Below the pieces are notes generated by a model. It saw only the letters and a list, made by a program, of their open reading frames with translations, was not told where the DNA came from and ran no database searches. The position numbers and the translations under genes are program-made. This document shows positions 1 through 4,492 of a DNA stretch of 7,676 nucleotides, piece by piece (position 1 is the stretch's first letter; every line of letters begins with the position of its first letter). The stretch lies in contig JAFWHP010000012.1 in assembly GCA_017515125.1 (NCBI GenBank), positions 1 through 7,676 of the forward strand, given 5' to 3'. Source of the stretch: Candidatus Saccharimonadota bacterium. Its GTDB lineage: Bacteria; Patescibacteriota; Saccharimonadia; Saccharimonadales; Saccharimonadaceae.

Positions 1-436
1 GCTTATCTTCTACCGTAATCTCCCCACTATAAGGTACAAAACCTTCTTTCTCAATCAAAACTTCATACTTTCCTGGCGAAATCTCATATTTGCCATTTTT
101 ATATTGGCTCCCACCTATCATAATCTTCGCCGAACTGGGCGCCACTAACACCCCAATCATTGAAGTCTCCGCATCAAATGCCATCGCGACTTCTTCTTCC
201 CCTTGCGACTGCTCTACAGGAACACTCTCTCCTCTTCCCCGCCTGACAATAATCATTCCAATCATTACTGCCGCAATAATTAATGTCACTGCAATGGCAA
301 TAATAACTATAATTTTATTCTTCGTCCTCTTCTGGTTTACAGCCAATTCCTCCGCAGCGTTCAGCGACTGCTGCACGTCAGCTCTAAACTCTTGTTGGAA
401 TTTCGCCATCTCTTGGTTGTTCTTATCGTCTTCCAT
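1..436 (-). CDS. Single-pass membrane protein with PEGA-like outer domain, partial (3' end off window)
   Basis: The ATG at 436-434 opens a frame that stays open to the window edge (145 codons plus one base). Seen: a charged, Gln-rich cytoplasmic head (residues 1-40, predicted helical); one hydrophobic segment at about 42-64, flanked by KRTKNK before and RRGRG after; an acidic Gln/Glu spacer (about 70-90); then a beta-rich stretch from about 94 to the edge, with GVLVAPSSAKIMIGG, an SPGKYEVLIEKEGF core and PYSGEITV. The spacing of GKYEI, PGKYEV and KEGF fits the PEGA fold, a small beta domain of surface proteins often thought to bind other proteins or the wall; that assignment is by pattern only. 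It starts 3 bases after the stop of the upstream gene. An AAAGGG/TAGGAA ribosome site lies in that gene's end, so the two are probably translationally coupled. A Lys/Arg-rich flank precedes the helix and RRGRG follows it, so the topology (outer C-terminus) is inferred. Confidence 0.8.
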   Translation of the reverse strand, partial: MEDDKNNQEMAKFQQEFRADVQQSLNAAEELAVNQKRTKNKIIVIIAIAVTLIIAAVMIGMIIVRRGRGESVPVEQSQGEEEVAMAFDAETSMIGVLVAPSSAKIMIGGSQYKNGKYEISPGKYEVLIEKEGFVPYSGEITVEDK

Positions 437-439
437 TTC

Positions 440-1570
440 CTACCCTTTTAATCTATAAACCTTATATTTACTTAAGCTACCAGCCGAATTATCTAGCCTG
501 CCATTACCTATAATCTTCTTTAATTTTGGCTCAAATTCGCCCAGCGCCGCCTGTGCACTATACAATTGCCCTTTACTATTCTCCGTAATCATTAAAATAT
601 GCCCACTTCTGACCAATACATCACCCGCCTTCAACTTTGAAGTATCATTATTGACACTGCTAGTGACATTATCCCATTTACTAGAGTTTTCCATGTATTC
701 CCACTGCTTCCCACTCAATGCCATAGGGAAATCCGGGTCTGCCCCCGAGTATCGCAATACATTATAGACAAATCCCGAGCAAAATGTCCGATATACCGCC
801 TCGCCTCCATTGCAATCTCCACCTCCTATTTTCTTGCAATTCTTATCCATAAAATCGTAATAACCAGTCGTTTTCGCTACATTATCGTATGTTAGACTCC
901 CCTTCGCAAAACTCCACGCTGTATCGCTTGCGCCGCTCGCGCCTCCGCCGCTCGAAGACCCAGAGCCTCCGCCGCTCGAAGTTCCAGAACCACCAGAACC
1001 ACTGCCGGATCCGCCAGACGAACTGCCCGATCCACCGCTACTAGAGCTACCAGCCGTACCAGTGCCTCCGCCACTCGAACCAGTGTCAATGGGCGTAGCA
1101 TTCTCCCTTGCCTCCTCCTGTATTTTATCTATCTCCTCAATTTGCGCCGTCGAACCTACGTTTGCCAGCTCCGACTGTGCATTGAGTAATCCCCCAGGCA
1201 ATAGCCATTCCACAAACACAAATACTACCGCATAAACCGCCAGCCCAATCGTGATCTGAAATAATCTAGTTTTCGCTTTCTGATTCTGCGCGACATTATC
1301 TTTCGAAGTCAAGAACTGAATTCCCGCCACTAGAATACCAATCACCCCCAAAATCCCTACCCCAATTGACAATATATCAACCGCCAAACTTAAAATATGC
1401 CAAATTCCACCCTCGCTATCATTACACTCGATTAACGACGTATCCGCCCCACCACATTTCGCCGCAAATGCCGGTTGCCCCAATCCTAGACCAAAACAAA
1501 CCGTCATCAAGATAGCAAGACACAATCCCCATCTTATTATCATTTTTCGAAAATCATCCTTTTTCGTCAT
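440..1570 (-). CDS. Exported TrbC/VirB2-like two-helix protein fused through a Gly/Ser linker to an NlpC/P60-like cysteine hydrolase
   Basis: Start chosen at the ATG at 1570 (376 residues). The upstream TTG at 1594 adds 8 residues that lie in promoter-like AT sequence; a later ATG at 1543 is also possible. Numbered from 1570: basic n-region (TKKDDFRK), hydrophobic core about 10-33, and a probable signal-peptidase site near QPAFAA (about 32-37). A Cys-containing loop follows, then two hydrophobic helices (about 57-86 and 103-126) separated by a polar KAKTR stretch, the arrangement of TrbC/VirB2-type pilins. A short acidic helix precedes a 50-residue Gly/Ser linker (about 164-214). The C-terminal 160 residues carry FCSGFVYNVLRYSG (Cys264) and AGDVLVRSGHILMI (His324), the Cys and His of NlpC/P60 or CHAP-like peptidoglycan hydrolases. 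Gln340 or Glu345 may complete the site. Likely membrane-anchored outside the cell, acting on own or host peptidoglycan. Target and family branch are inferred. Confidence 0.82.
   Translation of the reverse strand: MTKKDDFRKMIIRWGLCLAILMTVCFGLGLGQPAFAAKCGGADTSLIECNDSEGGIWHILSLAVDILSIGVGILGVIGILVAGIQFLTSKDNVAQNQKAKTRLFQITIGLAVYAVVFVFVEWLLPGGLLNAQSELANVGSTAQIEEIDKIQEEARENATPIDTGSSGGGTGTAGSSSSGGSGSSSGGSGSGSGGSGTSSGGGSGSSSGGGASGASDTAWSFAKGSLTYDNVAKTTGYYDFMDKNCKKIGGGDCNGGEAVYRTFCSGFVYNVLRYSGADPDFPMALSGKQWEYMENSSKWDNVTSSVNNDTSKLKAGDVLVRSGHILMITENSKGQLYSAQAALGEFEPKLKKIIGNGRLDNSAGSLSKYKVYRLKG
941..981. repeat. Two 17-bp direct repeats inside the Gly/Ser linker coding region
   Basis: GCCTCCGCCGCTCGAAG occurs at 941-957 and again at 965-981, a 24-base (8-codon) period. 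On the coding strand each copy encodes part of a SSGGG unit. The rest of the linker (to about 1080) is similar but degenerate, so the tract could expand or contract in frame. Only these two copies are exact. Confidence 0.75.
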
Positions 1571-1588
1571 ATTATATATTATATTATA
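1571..1588 (-). promoter_or_regulatory. Three overlapping or adjacent TATAAT boxes directly before the start codon
   Basis: On the minus strand TATAAT occurs at 1588-1583, 1583-1578 and 1576-1571, and the ATG follows at 1570. The middle box would place a transcript start at about 1571, giving a leaderless mRNA; the first would give a leader of about 6 bases. No -35 match (ATGCAG lies at the expected place) and no Shine-Dalgarno sequence are visible between these boxes and the ATG. Promoter identity is inferred from sequence. Confidence 0.6.
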
Positions 1589-1632
1589 CAACAAACCTCG
1601 CTATACTGCATATTTTTTAATTTAAAAACACA

Positions 1633-1661
1633 TGTTATAATTAAATTACTCATGCTATACT
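1633..1661 (+). promoter_or_regulatory. Tandem extended -10 promoters for the 84-residue gene
   Basis: TGTTATAAT (1633-1641) and TGCTATACT (1653-1661) both match the extended -10 pattern TGnTAnAnT and sit 20 bases apart. Neither has a recognisable -35 element 17 bases upstream, where the sequence is T-rich or AT-rich. Start sites would be near 1648 and 1668, giving leaders of roughly 135 and 115 bases before the ATG at 1784. Confidence 0.6.
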
Positions 1662-1702
1662 TCGGTCCCTAGCAATGAGAAAAGTTTAAAGCTTTGGGTA
1701 TT

Positions 1703-1753
1703 GTCATTTATGCCCTTAGCCAGGAGCCAATAAATCAGGCTCACATAAATGAC
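1703..1753 (+). promoter_or_regulatory. Bulged hairpin in the 5' leader of the 84-residue gene
   Basis: GTCATTTATG (1703-1712) is an exact reverse complement of CATAAATGAC (1744-1753). Inside it GAGCC (1724-1728) pairs with GGCTC (1738-1742) around a 9-base loop. The 5' side carries an 11-base bulge (1713-1723) and the 3' side a single A. ATAAAT recurs at 1730, 1745 and 1758. The structure ends 17 bases before the ribosome-binding site, so a leader that controls translation or RNA stability is plausible. I recognise no known riboswitch class. Confidence 0.55.
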
Positions 1754-1770
1754 TCTAATAAATCTAATTT

Positions 1771-1777
1771 AAAGGAG
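1771..1777 (+). promoter_or_regulatory. Shine-Dalgarno site AAAGGAG that fixes the start at 1784
   Basis: AAAGGAG lies 6 bases before the ATG at 1784. It decides against the in-frame TTG at 1694, which has no such site and lies just before the leader hairpin. Confidence 0.8.
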
Positions 1778-1783
1778 TCAATT

Positions 1784-2038
1784 ATGAAAAACTTTAACAA
1801 AAATACTAACAACGAGCAAGTCGAAGTCATGGCTCTGTTCGGCTACGAGATGACCCCGTGTCAGCCACTCAGTTTTAGGCGACGCGGCGAGTCCGAAACC
1901 GAAATTACAGAACTTCTCCGCACCAAAATTCGTTTTGTAAGCGGAACGGCACTTCATATTTTCGACGTGCTTGTCGGTCGGGAGCAAATGACGCTCGAGT
2001 TTAACTCGCGCGACCTTTCCTGGCACCTCACACAATAA
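1784..2038 (+). CDS. Small 84-residue protein of unknown function
   Basis: 84 residues from an ATG with a strong ribosome site. There is no signal peptide or membrane segment, so it is probably cytoplasmic. The first 14 residues are Asn-rich and polar and look disordered. The rest alternates charged and hydrophobic residues as a small beta-rich domain would: a FRRRG motif (about 31-35), a helix-like TEITELLRTK, then HIFDVLVG (about 58-65), MTLEFN and a terminal LSWHLTQ. The FRRRG...HIFDV...LEF...W.L pattern recalls small domains such as DUF6504, but I cannot confirm this. It has its own promoters, a structured leader and a strong terminator, so it is a monocistronic unit with what looks like regulated or high expression. 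Its G and C content is nearly balanced (14 C and 14 G in 1921-1980), unlike the C-heavy dus and murD on the same strand. Confidence 0.8.
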   Translation: MKNFNKNTNNEQVEVMALFGYEMTPCQPLSFRRRGESETEITELLRTKIRFVSGTALHIFDVLVGREQMTLEFNSRDLSWHLTQ

Positions 2039-2076
2039 AACTTTACCCCCTCAAACATGAGGGGGTAGTTTTATTT
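2034..2076. terminator. Strong bidirectional intrinsic terminator
   Basis: TACCCCCTC (2044-2052) pairs with GAGGGGGTA (2059-2067) around the 6-base loop AAACAT. Outside this, AATAAAAC (2034-2041) pairs with GTTTTATT (2068-2075) after a two-base TT bulge. The stop codon of the 84-residue gene (2036-2038) lies in the lower stem. The T-rich tail follows on the plus strand, and the A-rich left flank gives a U-rich tail for minus-strand transcripts, so it can stop transcription both ways. Confidence 0.9.
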
Positions 2077-2085
2077 AAAAAAATA

Positions 2086-2094
2086 TGCTAGACT
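2086..2094 (+). promoter_or_regulatory. Possible extended -10 element upstream of the leader region and dus
   Basis: TGCTAGACT matches TGnTAnAcT and resembles the TGCTATACT element at 1653. It lies just after the terminator. A start near 2101 would put the 12-bp repeat arm AGTAGGGTTGAC at the very 5' end of the RNA. No good -35 is present (TAGTTT at 2066). Confidence 0.4.
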
Positions 2095-2135
2095 AGAGGT
2101 CAGTAGGGTTGACACTTTAATATAACGGCGGGGAG

Positions 2136-2143
2136 AAAGGAGG
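2136..2143 (+). promoter_or_regulatory. Near-perfect Shine-Dalgarno sequence with short spacing
   Basis: AAAGGAGG is preceded by AG, so ten bases match the complement of the usual 16S rRNA 3' tail. Only three bases (ATT) separate it from the ATG at 2147, tighter than the usual 5-9. It is by far the strongest such site in the window, yet serves only a 25-codon frame. Confidence 0.6.
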
Positions 2144-2146
2144 ATT

Positions 2147-2224
2147 ATGGTTTTTGCAATAATTCTAAACTTTAGAATCTTCAAAGTAAAAATTATGTTT
2201 GCCAAACTAGACAAACATAATTAA
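2147..2224 (+). CDS. Putative 25-residue leader peptide or small hydrophobic peptide
   Basis: ATG at 2147 to TAA at 2222. The peptide begins MVFAIILNFRIF and has a basic, amphipathic second half (KVKIMFAKLDKHN). It is supported by the strong Shine-Dalgarno sequence but has no homologue I know. The stop codon lies in the right arm of the 11-bp hairpin and the second half of the frame overlaps both inner hairpins, so translating ribosomes would open those structures. This is what a leader peptide for a downstream gene (dus starts at 2294) would do. A membrane-active small peptide is an alternative. It may also be a chance frame within a structured RNA. Confidence 0.35.
   Translation: MVFAIILNFRIFKVKIMFAKLDKHN
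2162..2178. repeat. Short perfect palindrome with 8-bp arms
   Basis: ATTCTAAA-C-TTTAGAAT has arms at 2162-2169 and 2171-2178 with a single central base. It could be an operator for a dimeric regulator, or a 7-bp RNA hairpin with an ACT loop. It lies within the 25-codon frame. Confidence 0.55.
2191..2222. repeat. Perfect 11-bp hairpin upstream of dus
   Basis: AATTATGTTTG (2191-2201) pairs exactly with CAAACATAATT (2212-2222) across a 10-base loop CCAAACTAGA. There is no T-run after it, so it is not a standard terminator on the plus strand. An RNA structural or regulatory role is inferred. Confidence 0.65.
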
Positions 2225-2238
2225 CCAAATCTAATGAT

Positions 2239-2267
2239 ATTCTACCGCACAAATCCAATAAAGTCAA
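2239..2267 (-). promoter_or_regulatory. Near-consensus sigma-70 type promoter on the minus strand
   Basis: On the minus strand TTGACT (2267-2262) is followed by exactly 17 bases and TAGAAT (2244-2239). This is five of six matches for each box and the best -35/-10 pair in the window. Its transcript would start near 2232 and could run to the bidirectional terminator, giving an RNA of about 190-200 bases with no annotated gene on it. The -35 overlaps the right arm of the 12-bp inverted repeat. Confidence 0.5.
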
Positions 2268-2293
2268 CCCTACTTATTAAATCATTAAACAAT

Positions 2294-3235
2294 ATGAATA
2301 TTTGGCAAGAATTACCCAAACCATTTTTAATCCTGGCCCCAATGGAAGGTGTCACCGACATCATGTTCCGCCAGGTCATTGCGCATGCCGGTCGCCCAGA
2401 CCTCTTTTTCACAGAATTTACCAATGTTTCCTCTTACGCTTCCGAAAAAGGTCGCGAAAACGCACTAGAAAGGCTCGAAATCGCCCCTACCGACTCCCCT
2501 ATTATCGCCCAAATCTGGGGCAAAAACCCTGCACATTTTTCGGAAATTTGCCAGGCGCTTTCTTCGCTCGGCTTCTCTGGCGTCGACCTCAATTTTGGCT
2601 GCCCCGATCGCCACGTTAATAAAGCTGGTGGCGGCGCTGCCATGATTAGAACCCCCGATCTTGCCGTCGAATGTTTCAAAAACGCCAAAAGCTCTACAAC
2701 TCTCCCAGTTTCAGTAAAAACCCGCCTCGGTTGGTCCGACCCCAATGAATATAAGACCTGGCTGCCAATTCTGCTTAACGAAAGTCCCGCCGCGCTGACC
2801 GTTCATCTCCGCACTAGAAAAGAAATGAGCAAAGTTCCCGCTCATTACGAATTTATTCCCGCCATTATTGACCTTCGCAACAAAATTAGCCCCGAGACCA
2901 AGCTAGTTATCAATGGCGACATTAAATCCAAAGCCCATGCACAAAAACTCCACCAAGAATACCCCGAAGTTGACGGTTTCATGATTGGTCGTGGCGTCTT
3001 CGAAAACCCCTACTGTTTTACCGACCATATTCCTACACGCAACGAATTGATGAATCTCCTGATACTCCATCTCGATTTATACGAAAAACAATCCGCAAAG
3101 CACTATATCTCCTACGAACCCCTCAAGCATTTCTTCAAAATTTATATCAACAACTTCCCCGGCGCCAAAGAACTCCGGGCCAAACTCATGGAAACCCACT
3201 CCGTCGCCGAAGCTCGTGCTATAATAGAGATATGA
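2294..3235 (+). CDS. dus: tRNA-dihydrouridine synthase (Dus family)
   Basis: FMN/NADPH enzyme that reduces specific uridines in tRNA to dihydrouridine, in the cytoplasm. Start chosen at the ATG at 2294 (313 residues, normal for the family) because Dus proteins begin shortly before the LAPMEGVTD motif. The in-frame ATG at 2234 adds 20 residues across the inverted repeat. Seen, numbered from 2294: LAPMEGVTDIMFR (14-26, FMN site), AQIWG (72-76), GVDLNFGCPDRHVNKAGGGA (96-115) with catalytic Cys103, VKTRLGW with Lys142, His171 in TVHLRTR, NGDI (207-210), GRGVFENPY (about 232-240) at the phosphate site, then a helical C-terminal domain that contacts tRNA. All key residues are present. Which of DusA/B/C it matches is not clear. 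No Shine-Dalgarno sequence precedes it. The stop overlaps the murD start as ATGA, so the two are coupled. Confidence 0.93.
   Translation: MNIWQELPKPFLILAPMEGVTDIMFRQVIAHAGRPDLFFTEFTNVSSYASEKGRENALERLEIAPTDSPIIAQIWGKNPAHFSEICQALSSLGFSGVDLNFGCPDRHVNKAGGGAAMIRTPDLAVECFKNAKSSTTLPVSVKTRLGWSDPNEYKTWLPILLNESPAALTVHLRTRKEMSKVPAHYEFIPAIIDLRNKISPETKLVINGDIKSKAHAQKLHQEYPEVDGFMIGRGVFENPYCFTDHIPTRNELMNLLILHLDLYEKQSAKHYISYEPLKHFFKIYINNFPGAKELRAKLMETHSVAEARAIIEI
3217..3225 (+). promoter_or_regulatory. Perfect extended -10 box inside the end of dus, positioned for a leaderless murD mRNA
   Basis: TGCTATAAT is a full match to TGnTATAAT. Six bases separate it from the murD ATG, so the expected transcript start (7 bases after the last T) is 3232, the A of the ATG itself. 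No -35 is visible (CACTCC at 3197). It falls in codons for the last residues of Dus. Confidence 0.55.
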
Positions 3236-4479
3236 AAATTGCATTACTAGGTTATGGCAAAGAAGGCAAATCCACAGAAGCCTATTTTAAAAAGCATTAC
3301 GAAAATCTCGAATGTGACATTTTTGAAAACTTTACTTATAGTGAAATCAAACAGAAAGATTTCGAAAAATACAATTACGTTTTTCGTAGCCCCTCCGTAC
3401 CACCCCTTCATTTGCCAAACGAAACCAGCGTCACTAAATACTTCTTCGATCATTGCCCCTGCGAAATTATCGGCGTTACCGCAACTAAAGGAAAAGGCAC
3501 TACTTGTTCTTTCATCAAGGCTCTCCTAGATGCCGAAAACGCCGACGTTTATCTTGTTGGCAATATTGGCGCCCCAGCCCTTGACATTCTAGACAATCTA
3601 AGCAAAACCTCTGTCGTCGTTTACGAAATGTCCAGCTTCCAACTCTGGGATCTCGAAAAATCCCCCCATATCGCCGTCCTCGGCCAACTAGAACCAGATC
3701 ACCTCAACGTCCATAAAGATTACGAAGATTATCTTAACGCTAAAGCTAATATCACTAACTTCCAATCAAAAAATGATTATTTAATATATTACCAAGATAA
3801 TCCAGAAACCACCAAAATCGCTAGCCATTCCAAGGCCATCACTATCCCTTACCCCTTCGCAATCGATACGGAGGTCAAATCCGCCATCCCCCTCCCCGGC
3901 AACCATAACTTAAATAATGCCCTCGCCGCCATAGCCGCCGTCGCCAGTCATAAAAATATCTCACCAGACGAATATTTAAGAGAATATAAAACATCCATCA
4001 TGGCCGGATTACAATCTTTTCATGGCTTACCACACCGCCTCGAATTCATTCGAAATTACAAAAACATTAAATTCTACGACGACAATTTTGCCACCAATAT
4101 ATCATCCACTCGCGTAGCCATTGATTCTTTCCCAGAGGCCAATATCACCATCATTGTCGGCGGCCGCGACAAAACCAACAACGCCGACTTGCCCGCTCTC
4201 TACGAAATCCTCACAGCTCCCCAGATTAAGCATATCATCCTCCTCGGCGAATCCGGCCACGCCCTTGCTGAGAACTTCAGCGACCCTCGCTTTACTTTAG
4301 CAGATACACTCCAAGATGCTATCAAACTCTCCCTCGAAAAGGCCCTAGCCTATCAAAGCGCGCATCAAAACTCCGAAAATATCGTTCTAATGTCCCCCGC
4401 CGCCGCTTCCTTTGATATGTTCGAAAACGTCTACGACCGTGGAGTCCAGTTCCAAGCCCTAGTGAAAAATCTTCGCTAA
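3232..4479 (+). CDS. murD: UDP-N-acetylmuramoyl-L-alanine--D-glutamate ligase MurD
   Basis: Cytoplasmic ATP-dependent Mur ligase that adds D-glutamate to UDP-MurNAc-L-Ala in peptidoglycan precursor synthesis. It has 415 residues, slightly shorter than E. coli MurD (438). Seen: N-terminal Rossmann start KIALLGYGKEG (2-12) for the UDP moiety; ATP loop GVTATKGKGTT (81-91); GNIG (110-113); EMSSFQLW (132-139); DHLNVH (156-161) and Lys171, the residue usually carbamylated; NHNLNN (224-229); HRLE (268-271); YDDNFATN (282-289); GGRDK (310-314); and MSPAAASFDMF (387-397), the MurD-type signature that separates it from MurC/E/F. The loop reads GKG-T rather than the usual GK-T/S, as in FolC, and YDDNFATN replaces YNDSKATN. 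Its ATG overlaps the dus stop. It converges on the M16 gene with 13 bases between stops. Confidence 0.93.
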   Translation: MKIALLGYGKEGKSTEAYFKKHYENLECDIFENFTYSEIKQKDFEKYNYVFRSPSVPPLHLPNETSVTKYFFDHCPCEIIGVTATKGKGTTCSFIKALLDAENADVYLVGNIGAPALDILDNLSKTSVVVYEMSSFQLWDLEKSPHIAVLGQLEPDHLNVHKDYEDYLNAKANITNFQSKNDYLIYYQDNPETTKIASHSKAITIPYPFAIDTEVKSAIPLPGNHNLNNALAAIAAVASHKNISPDEYLREYKTSIMAGLQSFHGLPHRLEFIRNYKNIKFYDDNFATNISSTRVAIDSFPEANITIIVGGRDKTNNADLPALYEILTAPQIKHIILLGESGHALAENFSDPRFTLADTLQDAIKLSLEKALAYQSAHQNSENIVLMSPAAASFDMFENVYDRGVQFQALVKNLR

Positions 4480-4492
4480 CCCACCTCAATCA

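Larger units (their letters stand above)
2102..2274. repeat. 12-bp inverted repeat enclosing a 149-base structured region
   Basis: AGTAGGGTTGAC (2102-2113) and GTCAACCCTACT (2263-2274) are exact reverse complements. In RNA they would form a closing stem around two inner hairpins (2162-2178 and 2191-2222). GCGG (2128-2131) could also pair weakly with CCGC (2245-2248). No target-site duplication is visible outside the arms, so an RNA fold or a protein-binding pair is as likely as a transposon remnant. Confidence 0.6.

Noticed and set aside
90..458. 122-codon plus-strand frame with a hydrophobic stretch
   Set aside because: It is antisense to the PEGA-like gene, whose frame has a membrane helix, a coherent outer domain and a coupled start. 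The hydrophobic stretch is a mirror of that helix.
892..1101. 69-codon minus-strand frame rich in Ala, Arg, Leu and Val
   Set aside because: Alternative frame through the Gly/Ser linker. Its low-complexity composition is what a shifted GGC/AGC tract gives.
1694..1783. N-terminal extension of the 84-residue protein from TTG 1694
   Set aside because: It would run through the leader hairpin with no ribosome site, while AAAGGAG sits at normal spacing before the ATG at 1784.
1778..2035. 85-codon minus-strand frame opposite the 84-residue gene
   Set aside because: No promoter or ribosome site, and it mirrors a well-supported gene with a terminator at its end.
2109..2137. TTGACA at 2109 as a plus-strand -35 box
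   Set aside because: No -10 like sequence lies 15-19 bases downstream (GGAGAA region); TATAAC at 2121 is only 6 bases away.
2102..2274. Insertion sequence or MITE
   Set aside because: Inverted arms are present, but I see no target-site duplication and no second copy in the window, so only the repeat is reported.
2234..2293. 20-residue N-terminal extension of Dus
   Set aside because: The extension crosses the right arm of the inverted repeat, has no family motif, and Dus proteins normally begin close to the LAPMEGVTD motif.
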